From contig JAKVBQ010000016.1 in NCBI GenBank assembly GCA_022447205.1, positions 1 through 64,000 on the forward strand: a stretch of 64,000 nucleotides of DNA. The letters run 5' to 3'. Below the pieces are notes generated by a model that was given only the letters and a program-made list of their open reading frames with translations, was not told the origin of the DNA and did not search any database. Position 1 is the stretch's first letter; each line of letters opens with the position of its first letter. Shown here one piece after another: positions 54,480-63,013 of this stretch. A program made the position numbers and the translations under genes. Origin of the DNA: Phycisphaerales bacterium (lineage in GTDB: Bacteria; Planctomycetota; Phycisphaerae; Phycisphaerales; SM1A02).

Positions 54480-55576
54480 GGAGGGAATTCTACCGACTCG
54501 ATGCTCGTTGATGGCCCATCGGCAGCCTCTCCACCGTCCATGTCCGGCGTCGTCCCCAGGGCGAGCATGCCCACTCCGAGCACGCCGACCACCGCACCGA
54601 TGATCGCCCGCGTTGATGGGTTGCTGCCCTCGATCAGGCGGTTGAACGGGAGGATCGCGACCGGGGTGAGTGCGACGATGGTCGCGGTGACCCCCACTTC
54701 GATGAGCGCAGCCGAATACAGGAAGAAGAAGATCCCGAAGACCGGTCCGAGGATGGTCCCCACGCCAAGCGACCCGATGGCCAGCCAACGTGCCGGCCGT
54801 CGGGATGGATCGGGTTCCGGAGGGGTGCCGATCCGCCTGCCGGTGAGCCCTGCGAGGCAGGCCATGACCACGATCATCACTGCGCCGGCGATCATCCTGG
54901 CATCCTGCGCCACGAGGGGGTCGACACCGGTCCCCTGCCCGGCATCGCTCGTCGCCGGCAGCATGCCGAGCTTGGCGAGGACATTGCCTATCGAGACCGC
55001 GATGACCCCCGACAACGCAAGGGTGATGCCGAGTTTCGCATTGAAGAGCATTGATCCGCCCTCGACCTTTTCCTGCTTCGGGGCGTCGCCTTCGCTGATG
55101 ACGGCACTCACTCCTGCGATCGTGATCACCATGCCGAGCCAGCCCAGCATGTGCAGCGGTTCTCCGAGGACGGGCCATGCAATGAGTGCGGTCGCGACCG
55201 GAGCGAGGTTGAGGATGAGGAGGGTCAGTCTCGGTCCGATTCGATTGAAGGCGGCGAAGATCAGTTGGTCGCCGATCGCCAGTCCCGCGATGCCGGAGAG
55301 TGCGAGCCAGAGGAGCCTGGTGTCCTCGGGGAACGGCATGAAGCTTCCGGAGAGTGCCTTCACCATCACGAGGATGAGCACCATGGCGAGCAGGCTCCGG
55401 GTGACGTTGACCGTGGTCGTTCCGTAGCGGCGTCCTGCGGTGGTGAAGGCCATGGAGGTGATGACCCAGCAGAGCATCGAGGCGAGTGCGGAGAGGATGC
55501 CCAGCGTGTGGTGCAGCCCGGGATCATCGGGTATCGGGATCAGTGTGACTTCGGCGAGGGTCGCCATGTGGTGCAC
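54476..55576 (-). CDS. EamA/DMT family transporter
   Basis: 366 aa with about ten hydrophobic helices in two repeats (EamA at about 20-165 and 190-340), and a hydrophilic loop with RRPARWLAIG between them. The N-terminal His-rich MHHMATLAE could start at 55576 or 55567. Exports or imports small metabolites; the substrate is unknown. It is coupled to the downstream uracil-DNA glycosylase through a GTGA overlap. Confidence 0.85.
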   Translation of the reverse strand: MHHMATLAEVTLIPIPDDPGLHHTLGILSALASMLCWVITSMAFTTAGRRYGTTTVNVTRSLLAMVLILVMVKALSGSFMPFPEDTRLLWLALSGIAGLAIGDQLIFAAFNRIGPRLTLLILNLAPVATALIAWPVLGEPLHMLGWLGMVITIAGVSAVISEGDAPKQEKVEGGSMLFNAKLGITLALSGVIAVSIGNVLAKLGMLPATSDAGQGTGVDPLVAQDARMIAGAVMIVVMACLAGLTGRRIGTPPEPDPSRRPARWLAIGSLGVGTILGPVFGIFFFLYSAALIEVGVTATIVALTPVAILPFNRLIEGSNPSTRAIIGAVVGVLGVGMLALGTTPDMDGGEAADGPSTSIESVEFPP

Positions 55577-55591
55577 CTGCGTGGCTGTCCT

Positions 55592-55634
55592 GTGAACAAG
55601 AAAACAGGCGAGCCGATGCTCGCCTGTTGTTCAC
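55592..55634 (-). terminator. terminator after the DUF2617 gene
   Basis: ACAGGCGAG/CTCGCCTGT stem extended by GTGAACAA/TTGTTCAC with a GAAA bulge. Read on the - strand it is followed by TTTTCTTGTT. Confidence 0.8.
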
Positions 55635-55686
55635 GGTGATCAGGATCGGGTCCGGACATCATGGCATCAAGCCGTCCGGCTGTCGA

Positions 55687-56262
55687 TCAATCCTCTTCCT
55701 CTTCCTTCTTGTCATCGTTGCTGTCGATCTGGAAGAGGCTCTGGGTCCTGAGGACCAGGCCGCAATCGGATCGAAGATGGTAGCCCTGAAGGTGGACTTC
55801 CAGGCGGTAGCGCTGGACGTCCAGGAGGGAGAGGTTCGGGCGACCCTGTTCGTCGGTCCAGACGGACATGATCGCATCGGATTCTCGTGCGTGCTCGAGC
55901 ATCTCCTTGTAGGTGCTCATGTAGAGGTGGTCGGAGAGCGTTTCCGTCTGCATGCTGGTCATGTAGACCAGCCGCTTCGAGAAGCGCTCCTCGAAGTCCT
56001 TCTCGCCCGCGCAGGGCAGGGAGGAGACCAGGCCTCGCTCGGGCAGGGAGTCTGCCTGATCGATGACCACTTCACTGACGCAATGGCCGTCGATCTGGAA
56101 CCGGGCGGCATGACCGCCACGGAAGATCCAGCCTTCGAAATCCATGCCTTCATTTGCAATGTGCTGACGGCCTTCGATCCCGAAGAACTCGGGGTGAAGG
56201 GCCTTTCGATACACGAGCATCGAATAGGACTGAAGCGTAGTCGTACGTGATTGGAGGGACAT
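55687..56262 (-). CDS. DUF2617 family protein
   Basis: 191 aa from the ATG at 56262, with AAGGA 6 bases upstream; an upstream in-frame Met at 56283 lacks this. It resembles DUF2617 proteins of Planctomycetes: SYSMLVYRKALHPEFFGI near the start, the middle YMTSMQTETLSDHLYMSTYKEML and the C-terminal CGLVLRTQSLFQID. The C-terminus ends in an acidic-lysine tail. The function is unknown. A long hairpin-rich leader precedes it. Confidence 0.75.
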   Translation of the reverse strand: MSLQSRTTTLQSYSMLVYRKALHPEFFGIEGRQHIANEGMDFEGWIFRGGHAARFQIDGHCVSEVVIDQADSLPERGLVSSLPCAGEKDFEERFSKRLVYMTSMQTETLSDHLYMSTYKEMLEHARESDAIMSVWTDEQGRPNLSLLDVQRYRLEVHLQGYHLRSDCGLVLRTQSLFQIDSNDDKKEEEED

Positions 56263-56283
56263 TGTGATTCCTTGGCCGAACAT

Positions 56284-56692
56284 CCGTGGCCTCTATCCGC
56301 CTGGCTCCGCACATCTGGAGGCCTGACGTCCGCCGTAGCGGAATTCCTCTCGGTGACTTCCGTCCTGAACAGCCCTGTCTTCTCGACCGACCTGTTTCGA
56401 AGTCACCCTTGCTGGTACCTACCCGGCGCAGGTACACAAGCTCAGTCGGCCGTCCGTGGAGACCGACTCTAATTTGTTGGTGGAACCCGGTTCATGGTTC
56501 CGCCAGTACTACTCTGATCCTCAAGCCACCGTTGCGGGTCGTTCGTTCCTGGGTTGGTCTTCGAAGACTTTCGATCCATGCTGCTCTTGCAGCTGACCTT
56601 CCCAACGTCTCCAACTTCTGGCCTCTGTCCTTAAAGGGTATGGGCGGCTTGTGGTTTTTCCACCGGATCTTCGTCCGGTTGATCAAAGAGGG
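56284..56692 (-). ncRNA. hairpin-rich leader or small structured RNA
   Basis: About 400 bases with lower GC than the surroundings and no coding-like frame. Local pairings, given on the + strand: GGCCTC/GAGGCC (56289 region), TCCGC-CGTA-GCGGA, GGTGACTT/AAGTCACC, GTACCT/AGGTAC, AGTCGG/CCGACT, TGGTGGAACC/GGTTCCGCCA (10 bp, one G-U), GTCT-TCGA-AGAC, GCTGC-TCTT-GCAGC and ACCGGA/TCCGGT. A promoter at 56693-56720 reads on the - strand through this region into the DUF2617 gene with no terminator between. It could be a long cis-regulatory leader or an RNA gene. No known riboswitch or tmRNA signature was recognised. Confidence 0.45.
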
Positions 56693-56720
56693 ATTATCGC
56701 TGGTTCGCCCCTGAAGACAA
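56693..56720 (-). promoter_or_regulatory. sigma-70 promoter, - strand
   Basis: TTGTCT (56715-56720) and GATAAT (56693-56698) with a 16-base spacer; -10 is 5/6 and -35 is 4/6 to consensus. Start expected near 56685. Confidence 0.6.
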
Positions 56721-56845
56721 GAGGAAAAGTCGAAATAGAAACCCCCGTTTTCGGCCGGGAAAGCCCGTTCTATCGGATATTGGAGCATCGGCACTGCATC
56801 AGCCGAGATCCTTGATGTGGGTGGAACCCCTTGAAGGCAGGCAGG

Positions 56846-58735
56846 ATGCGGATGCCGGACTTGCAGGACAGAATTCAGCTGTACTTCGGCCAAAAAGGCC
56901 TTGGCTGTTGCCCTGTTTCACTGCAAAGAATTTTGGCTCCGGTCCTCCGCCACGGGACATCGACGGAACTGCTCGAACTGGGCCGGGTGCTCCTGGGCCA
57001 GCCCGCCCCCGAAGCGGCTCTGGCAGGTCTGGACGCGATCGATCGAGCCGAGCCCGGCCATCGGAGCAGGCCTGATGACGACCTCCCCACGATCGAACGA
57101 CGGGCTCGTCTCTACGCCGGTTGCTTCGTCCGATCCCAGGTTCTTGGTGCAGCGTATGAAGGTGTCTCCGAGGCGTTGCGAGGCGATCTGTTGCTGGCAT
57201 CGTTTGGTTCAGCGGCCCACGTCGAGCCTCGGTTGCTCCTCGACGAACTCGAGGGAGGCACGCCCTGGTCGGGTTTCGTCGGCAGGTTGCTGCTTGCGTT
57301 CACAACCGGAACATGTTCGGGATTCGAGTCCGGGCAGGATGTGCTCGAGCGGATCCTGATCAGCTCGCTGGACTCCTGGGAGAACCACCGACAGCCGGAG
57401 GTCCTGCTCGCGGCGGTGGTCATGGCGGCGAGGTCGCGTGATCGTTTCGCCAGGGAGCTGGCCGCACGGGAAGGTCCCGGCCTCTCGGCACTGAAACGAG
57501 CGGTTCGTGAATCCTCGGACCCCCTTGTTCGTTCGAACCTGGTGGCACTGGTCGGTGTTCGCGGATTGTCCGAAGCGGCGGTTGGCGCACTCGAACAGTT
57601 GAGACTCTCGCAGATCGACTCCGTGCTCGCCCAAGGAGGTCATCTCCTTCGCTCGCCCCGCCGACATCGCCGTCTCATCAGGTCGCGCATGCCAGCTCGA
57701 GTCTCGGGGCGTCTTGGCCAGAGGCGTCCACTCGAGGCGGGGGCTGCTCGAGCGGTGACACGACTCCTCTCCGGTAACGACGCGCATGGTGACCAGTACA
57801 TGAACCGGTTGGTCGAGCTGGCCTCGCATCCCGATCCGCTTGCTGGCGTGCTCGCTTCGGCGCAGTTGCTCGATCGGCCTGCCGGACCGAGACGAGAGGC
57901 CGCCCTCGACTCGATTCGAACGCACTCCAACAATCCGCTTGCCGTCCGGCTTGCGTCACTTGGTGCGACGTCCGGTGATGCCGGACGCGCTTCCCGTTCG
58001 ATCGAGGCCTTCGAGCGATCACTCGAAGCCCGGCCTGGCTGGTGGTGTGCATCCTGCGCGCTTGCCCATCTTGAATCCGATCCGAAACAGATCCTGTCGG
58101 TGTTGGAGAGGGTGCTTGAACACGGAAGCGATCGTGCCTTTGAGACGGCTCTCGAGGTGATTCACCGGCGGCGTCTCGTGCCCGACCTCGAGCGTGCACT
58201 GGTCGAACTGGTGCAGACCGACGACTCGAGACGCGCGCCTCCACTTCTCGCCCGGGTCATCCGTCTGCTTGCCATGGGCCCCACCGACCGCAGCGCTCGC
58301 GTGATCATCAGGTCTCTGGCAAGCCACCACGCCCTCCTCCAGGCGGCGGCTCTGGATGCGGCAACCGACCGGAAGGCCTCCCCCGCAGTCAGGGCCGGAT
58401 GCAGCCTGGTCGATGTCGCACTCCTTGAGCGACTCTCTTCCTCACCGGAAGAGGCGGTTCGGCAGGGTGCGCTCAGGGCCTTGCGGGTTCGATCCGGCAG
58501 TCGCGCCAGAGACATGGTCCAGAGGTTGCTCGTCGCCACCACTCCGGAGCTCAGGTTGACCGCTCTTGATGCGATTCATTCCGGGGGCGATCCGGAGCTG
58601 AGGTCCTCGGTGCTTCGGCTCATGGAACGCGAGGATGTCCCGAACATCATCACTCGTGGCAGGTCGGTCCTTGCCTTCCTCGAGTCCCGGGCCCGCATTT
58701 CATCGCTGGTCACTCCATCGGAGGTCGAGGCATGA
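56846..58735 (+). CDS. HEAT-repeat-like protein, function unknown
   Basis: 629 aa from ATG 56846 with AAGG 8 bases upstream (the frame also offers TTG 56831 and ATG 56852). The protein is all-helical with many Ala/Leu-rich units of about 30-40 residues (VRSNLVALVGVRGLSEAAVGALEQL, EEAVRQGALRALRVRSGSRARDMVQRLL, TPELRLTALDAIHSGGDPELRSSVL) resembling HEAT/PBS-lyase repeats. No signal peptide or catalytic domain. It probably acts as a binding scaffold. Its stop overlaps the start of the next small gene (ATGA), so the two are coupled. Confidence 0.75.
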   Translation: MRMPDLQDRIQLYFGQKGLGCCPVSLQRILAPVLRHGTSTELLELGRVLLGQPAPEAALAGLDAIDRAEPGHRSRPDDDLPTIERRARLYAGCFVRSQVLGAAYEGVSEALRGDLLLASFGSAAHVEPRLLLDELEGGTPWSGFVGRLLLAFTTGTCSGFESGQDVLERILISSLDSWENHRQPEVLLAAVVMAARSRDRFARELAAREGPGLSALKRAVRESSDPLVRSNLVALVGVRGLSEAAVGALEQLRLSQIDSVLAQGGHLLRSPRRHRRLIRSRMPARVSGRLGQRRPLEAGAARAVTRLLSGNDAHGDQYMNRLVELASHPDPLAGVLASAQLLDRPAGPRREAALDSIRTHSNNPLAVRLASLGATSGDAGRASRSIEAFERSLEARPGWWCASCALAHLESDPKQILSVLERVLEHGSDRAFETALEVIHRRRLVPDLERALVELVQTDDSRRAPPLLARVIRLLAMGPTDRSARVIIRSLASHHALLQAAALDAATDRKASPAVRAGCSLVDVALLERLSSSPEEAVRQGALRALRVRSGSRARDMVQRLLVATTPELRLTALDAIHSGGDPELRSSVLRLMEREDVPNIITRGRSVLAFLESRARISSLVTPSEVEA

Positions 58736-59073
58736 TCCAGGGTCAGGGGTCCATGCTCGGTATCGGTCTGGTCATGCTCGGTCTGTTCGGGCTCTGGTTC
58801 GCGATCGGGAGCGTGACCCTTTCTCTTCCTGCGCACGGACGACGGGCACGCAGACGACTCGAGCGTGGTCTCGGGCTCGGGTTTCGAGACAGACGTCTGC
58901 TCCAGCGGCTGGCACGCTCACTCGGGGTGGCTGACCGGACCTCCCTCCTGATCGGTCGAGGCTGCTTCGAGGACGCGGTTCGCAGGATGGCACCTGGTGA
59001 ACGGCTCATGCCCAGGATCGAGTCCCTCCGCAACGCGATCTTCGACATACCGATCGATGTTCGTTGCAGGTGA
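58732..59073 (+). CDS. small membrane protein
   Basis: 113 aa. One hydrophobic helix at about residues 8-34 (MLGIGLVMLGLFGLWFAIGSVTLSL), then an Arg-rich cytoplasmic-type segment (GRRARRRLERGLGLGFRDRRLLQRLARSLG). No family recognised. It is coupled to the HEAT-like gene and ends just before the convergent RNase P RNA. Confidence 0.7.
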   Translation: MIQGQGSMLGIGLVMLGLFGLWFAIGSVTLSLPAHGRRARRRLERGLGLGFRDRRLLQRLARSLGVADRTSLLIGRGCFEDAVRRMAPGERLMPRIESLRNAIFDIPIDVRCR

Positions 59074-59082
59074 ATGCACACG

Positions 59083-59111
59083 ACGGCGGCCTCCATGATG
59101 GAGGCCGCCGT
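59083..59111. terminator. long hairpin between convergent transcripts
   Basis: Arms of 14 bases (ACGGCGGCCTCCAT and its complement) around a 1-base centre. It separates the small membrane-protein gene from the rnpB 3' end, and no T run is visible on either side. Confidence 0.55.
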
Positions 59112-59119
59112 ATGGTTGC

Positions 59120-59528
59120 GCATGGATGTAAGCCGAGTTCTGTCGCGGCGCGAACGCCGTGGCGATCATTTCTCTCGAGTCGCCGTTGCCGACGACCTCC
59201 GGAGCCGGCCGGGTTGCCCCGAAACGACTCCAAGCTTGCGACCCGCTCCAACCGCGGACCGCGGCCACGCCGGCAAGCCGACGAAGGAGCTGCTTGCAAT
59301 TGCACGCGGTGGGGTTTGCCGTGCCTCGTCCGTCTCCGGAACGAGCGGTGCGCTCTTACCGCACCGTTTCACCCTTGCCGCCCGCCGAAGCGGGGTAGGC
59401 GGTCTGTTCTCTGTGGCACTTTCCCTGACTCGCAACCTGAGCCGGTGGGTGTTGCCCACCACCGTGTCCTGTCGTGCTCGGACTTTCCTCTCTCCGGCCG
59501 GGGCCGGAAAGCGATCGCCTTTCCACAT
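59120..59528 (-). ncRNA. rnpB: RNase P RNA (class A)
   Basis: On the - strand the 5' region contains GAGGAAAGTCCGAGC, the conserved P4 5' strand, and the 3' region contains ACAGAACTCGGCTTAC, the P4 3' strand and end. GATGT near 59529 pairs with ACATC near 59125 to close P1. About 410 nt, normal size. It is the catalytic RNA that processes tRNA 5' ends. The interior has the expected long paired arms (e.g. GCCGGCCGG-type stems) and no coding frame. Confidence 0.95.
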
Positions 59529-59532
59529 CGGG

Positions 59533-59538
59533 AGTATA
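59533..59538 (-). promoter_or_regulatory. -10 box of rnpB
   Basis: TATACT on the - strand, 5/6 to consensus, about 7 bases before the rnpB 5' end. No clear -35. Confidence 0.5.
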
Positions 59539-59598
59539 CGCCCATGACCTGGCGGGAGCGCGGTCAGCTTTTCGATCAACTGACGTTAGACTCTCGTC

Positions 59599-60609
59599 AT
59601 GGATTCAGCCCGCGCTCACGATTCCGAGAACCCCGGTGGCCGCACCGGATCAGACCCACCAGCCATCGCGCTCTGGGGGGCATCGCGGAGCCTCGGGTAT
59701 CTGGAAGCCGCCGTCAGGCAGTCGGAGCTGCCGATCAGGGCCTGTGGCGGCCCCGATGAGACCGTCAGGCGGGCCATGGAATCGACCATCGGCGCACCGG
59801 TCTTCGATGACCCTCGTGTCGGGCCGATCGACAGTCATGCGGAATGCGTCTTTGCCGCCGATGCCCGGTTCGATCCGCTCCCCCACCTCAAGGCCGGTCG
59901 ACTTGTCGGCATGATCGAACCTGCCGCGCCGGTCATGGTCGACCGCAACACGCCGGTGATGTTGGGCGAATTCATCCGGTCCCCGGGCTTCATGGCTGTC
60001 GAACAGATCCTCGAATCCTTCGGCCCGATCGCATCCGTCCACGTCACGAGTCAGTGCGGAAGCGGACAGGGCACCCTCTTCGCCCGGCTCTACGATGCGA
60101 TGCGTGTGCTTGAACATCTCTGCGGTGGCGTCGAGATGGTCGATGCGATGCTGGTGGGTCCCAATGCGGCGCAGTCCAATGAACCGGCCCACGCGCATGT
60201 CGATGCCATTCCCGACGATCTCCCCGACCTGACCGGACACATTGGGGTCCTGGTTCGACATGCCCCTCGCGCGCTGGCCACGATTTCAGCGAGCGACCAG
60301 GGGTGCTGGCATCGTGCCGTCCACCTCAACGGGCCTGGTGGAACGTTGCAGGTCGACGAGGCCGGGGTTGCCTGGACGGACCCGTCCGGTGCACAGGTCG
60401 AGTCGCACGCCGGTCTCACCGGGTCGTTCGAACATGCCTGCAGCCAGCTTGGGTCGGAGTTCCGTGACCTGGTCAGCACGCCGAGAAGGCTTCCGGCCGC
60501 GGAGCTCAGCAAGGAAGCATATTCGGCCTGTGAAGCTGTCCGGCTCAGTTGCAGGACACGTGCCCCGGAATCCACCGACTTGATCAGGCACGTGCTCGAC
60601 CGAACCTGA
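59599..60609 (+). CDS. uncharacterised protein, possible Rossmann-type
   Basis: 336 aa, soluble. The N-terminal part (AIALWGASRSLGYLEAAVRQSELPIRACGG; FAADARFDPLPHLKAGRLVGMIEPAAPVMV) recalls the nucleotide-binding half of Gfo/Idh/MocA-type oxidoreductases, but the GxGxxG is not clean. The middle contains SVHVTSQCGSGQGTLFARLYDAMRVLEHLCG and ends with a helical C-terminus. I do not recognise a defined family. It is divergent from rnpB, with a 70-base gap, and converges with rplU through a strong hairpin. Confidence 0.65.
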   Translation: MDSARAHDSENPGGRTGSDPPAIALWGASRSLGYLEAAVRQSELPIRACGGPDETVRRAMESTIGAPVFDDPRVGPIDSHAECVFAADARFDPLPHLKAGRLVGMIEPAAPVMVDRNTPVMLGEFIRSPGFMAVEQILESFGPIASVHVTSQCGSGQGTLFARLYDAMRVLEHLCGGVEMVDAMLVGPNAAQSNEPAHAHVDAIPDDLPDLTGHIGVLVRHAPRALATISASDQGCWHRAVHLNGPGGTLQVDEAGVAWTDPSGAQVESHAGLTGSFEHACSQLGSEFRDLVSTPRRLPAAELSKEAYSACEAVRLSCRTRAPESTDLIRHVLDRT

Positions 60610-60621
60610 CCCCGGATGAGA

Positions 60622-60652
60622 AAGGACCGTCCCCCTGCGGGGAACGGTCCTT
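60622..60652. terminator. bidirectional terminator hairpin
   Basis: AAGGACCGT/ACGGTCCTT, 9 bp, with inner CCCC/GGGG, between the convergent uncharacterised gene and rplU. Confidence 0.75.
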
Positions 60653-60682
60653 GGTGATCTCTTGAATCGGTGCGAGCGTCGA

Positions 60683-60997
60683 TCAGCCCTCGATCGAGGC
60701 GATCTTGACGCGGAGGTACGGCTGGCGATGGCCGAGCTTCCGTCGATAGCCCTTGCGTCGCTTGTACTTGAAGACGTGCAGCTTCTCGCCGCGGATCTCG
60801 TCGATCAGTTCGGCCTTGACCGATGCACCGTCGAGGTACGGGTGTCCCATGCGTGCAGCCTGGTCACCGTCCCCGATCGCAAGCACGCGATCGAACACGA
60901 TCTGGTCCTTGTCGACACCTTCTCGCGGATCGATTTCGACGATGTCTCCTTCGGAGACCTTCAGCTGAGAACCACTGTCTTCGATGATCGCGTACAC
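60683..60997 (-). CDS. rplU: 50S ribosomal protein L21
   Basis: 104 aa, standard length. MYAIIEDSGSQLKVSEGDIVEID at the start and the RNA-binding C-terminal KYKRRKGYRRKLGHRQPYLRVKI are diagnostic. It binds 23S rRNA domain II. Usually followed by rpmA (L27); here it is followed directly by a terminator, so L27 is encoded elsewhere. Confidence 0.97.
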   Translation of the reverse strand: MYAIIEDSGSQLKVSEGDIVEIDPREGVDKDQIVFDRVLAIGDGDQAARMGHPYLDGASVKAELIDEIRGEKLHVFKYKRRKGYRRKLGHRQPYLRVKIASIEG

Positions 60998-61103
60998 GGT
61001 CGGCTCCTCATGGGTCCAGACGACTCTGTCCCCGGACGCTTCCGCCGGGGGGGAATCGAGCAGGGTACCGGGGAATCCGGATCAGCTCAAGGCCAATTCA
61101 CCC

Positions 61104-61706
61104 TCAGCTGGGCTGAAGGGCTCCCAGGGGCCATTCCTGGGCCAGCTTTTCAGCAGCCGATCGCCATGGCTGGCAGCCCTCGCAGTCACCACAGGGGGCC
61201 GCCCCCCCCTCTTCACACGGCCATGAAGCGCCCAGCGGGCCGTTCAGGTCGAGTGCAAGCTCGAGCACCTGGCATTCGTCGAGGTCGATGATCGGGGTCA
61301 GGATGCTGATCGGCTCCTGCCTGGTCGATAACGACCAGGCATGGCTCATGTGCCGGGCGAGCTCGAGTCCTTCGGCAACCGCCGTTGCGTCCGGACCGCA
61401 GCGGAGAGGCCAGATCACCACCCCACTTCCCTCGACCGCCTGGAGCGCGAGCCCGAGCTCCTGCGCCATCGGGGGCAGGTGGTTGTTGGGTGGCATGATC
61501 TCGAGATCCTGCTCCATGAGCTCCGCCTGGAGGCGGGCACTTCGTTCTCTCTGCCCTGCATTGGCGCCGTCGCGCTTCAGGTGAAGAAGGCGCAGTCGGG
61601 AGGTCGATTCCTGTTCAGCGATCAGGGTGCAGACCAGCGATTCGACGTCTCCTCGCGTCAGGAGGATCGACGTGTTCTTCTCGTCGTTTCGATCAGGATC
61701 ACGCAT
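61104..61706 (-). CDS. QueC-like protein with degenerate PP-loop
   Basis: 200 aa from the ATG at 61706, with AAAAGG 7 bases upstream; the Mets at 61712 and 61766 are alternatives. The C-terminal zinc-binding region, SWPCEEGGAAPCGDCEGCQPW, matches 7-cyano-7-deazaguanine synthase QueC (four Cys). However, the N-terminal ATP-pyrophosphatase P-loop, normally SGGxDS, reads SILLTRGDVESLVCTL. It may have lost ATP chemistry or changed substrate. It would act in queuosine/preQ0 synthesis if active. It starts just after the aminotransferase stop. Confidence 0.7.
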   Translation of the reverse strand: MRDPDRNDEKNTSILLTRGDVESLVCTLIAEQESTSRLRLLHLKRDGANAGQRERSARLQAELMEQDLEIMPPNNHLPPMAQELGLALQAVEGSGVVIWPLRCGPDATAVAEGLELARHMSHAWSLSTRQEPISILTPIIDLDECQVLELALDLNGPLGASWPCEEGGAAPCGDCEGCQPWRSAAEKLAQEWPLGALQPS

Positions 61707-61722
61707 CGGCATGCCTTTTCGG

Positions 61723-62904
61723 TCAGAGTCGTTGAAGTCCTCGAAGCCTCTTGAGCGCCTCTTCAAGAACCGTCAACGGCTTGCAGAAGGCGAAACGGAC
61801 GTAGTCACGGGTTCCAAGCCCGTCGCGGGTGAAGATGCTGCAGGGAACGGCAGCGACCTTGACCGTCTCCAGAAGACGGTCGCAGAAGGCGATGTCGTTC
61901 TCGTCACCCAGCGGAGTGTAGTCGGTGAGTATGAAATAGGTGCCTTCCGGCTCGATCGGTTGCATGCCCACTTCACGCAGACCGTCGAGGAGGAATGACC
62001 GACGTGCCTGGTAGCTGTCGGTCAGGGTCTCGTCCCAGGCCTCTGCATGGTGGTTCAAGGCTCGTGCCGCAGCCTCCTGGAGTGGTTGGGGGATGGAGAA
62101 GACCAGGAACTGGTGTGCCGCCCGGATCGCCGCGGTGAGGTCCGGCGGTGCGCAGGCCCAGCCCACCTTCCAGCCCGTGCAGGAATAGGTCTTGCCCATG
62201 CTGGAGATGACGATGGTTCGATCCCTCATCCCGGGCAGGGTCGAGATCGAACGGTGTGGCGCGGTGAAGACCATGCGTTCATAGACCTCGTCGCTGACGC
62301 AGATGAGGTCGTGCTGCCTGCAGATGTCGGCGATGATCCCGAGCTCACCATCGTCAAGGATCCTGCCGGTGGGATTCCAGGGGGTGTTGACCAGGATCAT
62401 CCGGGTTCGTGGCGTCAACGCCTTTTCGATGAGCTCCCGGGTGATCCTGAACTCCGGAGCGGCCGGTGCCAGACGGACCGACTTCGCACCCGCCATCGCG
62501 ACGAGCGCAGGGTAGGCGTCGTAGGCGGGGTCGAAGAGGATGACCTCGTCATCCTGTTCGAGGGTGCCGAGGATCGAGGCGGCGAGTGCACCGGTTGCTC
62601 CCGAGGTGACGGTGATCTCGTCGCTCGCAGCCCATGTCCCCCTGCCACGCCCGGCCTGGTCATCCGCGATCGCCTGGCGCAGCGAATCGATGCCCGGCAT
62701 CGGGGCGTATTGGTTGTGGCCGGCACGCAGCGAATCGATCGTCGCCTGGATGAGGTCTTCAGGCGGATCCTCGTCCGGGAAGCCCTGACCCAGATTCACG
62801 GCGCCGACGCTGTTCGCTCGCCTTGAGATCGTGGTGAAGATCGTCGTCCCGAAGGGCGTCAGGCGAGAACAGATCCTGCCGGTGCTGTCGTCCTGCTGGT
62901 TCAT
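61723..62904 (-). CDS. class I/II aminotransferase (fold-type I)
   Basis: 393 aa, the usual length. Motifs: VNLGQGFPDEDPPEDLI, YAPMPGIDSLRQAIA, VTSGATGALAASILG, NTPWNPTGRILDD (PLP-binding Asn), SDEVYERMVF and the PLP Lys in SSMGKTYSCTGWKVGWAC; substrate-binding Arg in YVRFAFCKP. Closest in pattern to methionine or kynurenine-type aminotransferases (YbdL group). It lies 16 bases upstream of the QueC-like gene and may share its transcript. The substrate is not defined. Confidence 0.92.
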   Translation of the reverse strand: MNQQDDSTGRICSRLTPFGTTIFTTISRRANSVGAVNLGQGFPDEDPPEDLIQATIDSLRAGHNQYAPMPGIDSLRQAIADDQAGRGRGTWAASDEITVTSGATGALAASILGTLEQDDEVILFDPAYDAYPALVAMAGAKSVRLAPAAPEFRITRELIEKALTPRTRMILVNTPWNPTGRILDDGELGIIADICRQHDLICVSDEVYERMVFTAPHRSISTLPGMRDRTIVISSMGKTYSCTGWKVGWACAPPDLTAAIRAAHQFLVFSIPQPLQEAAARALNHHAEAWDETLTDSYQARRSFLLDGLREVGMQPIEPEGTYFILTDYTPLGDENDIAFCDRLLETVKVAAVPCSIFTRDGLGTRDYVRFAFCKPLTVLEEALKRLRGLQRL

Positions 62905-63013
62905 CGGGTTCTTGCCGCCATCCTTGTCGTTCGGGCGCTTCGTCCGGAGCGATCACCTCGATATTCTATCACAGGCGACACATGGCCCACTCGAACAGAG
63001 GGAGCGCAACGGC

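Noticed and set aside
56286-56714. 142-aa + strand open frame
   Set aside because: The region is hairpin-rich with a promoter on the other strand, and the peptide has no family or signal.
59064-59759. Open frames over the RNase P RNA
   Set aside because: The locus is rnpB, with P4 strands identified.
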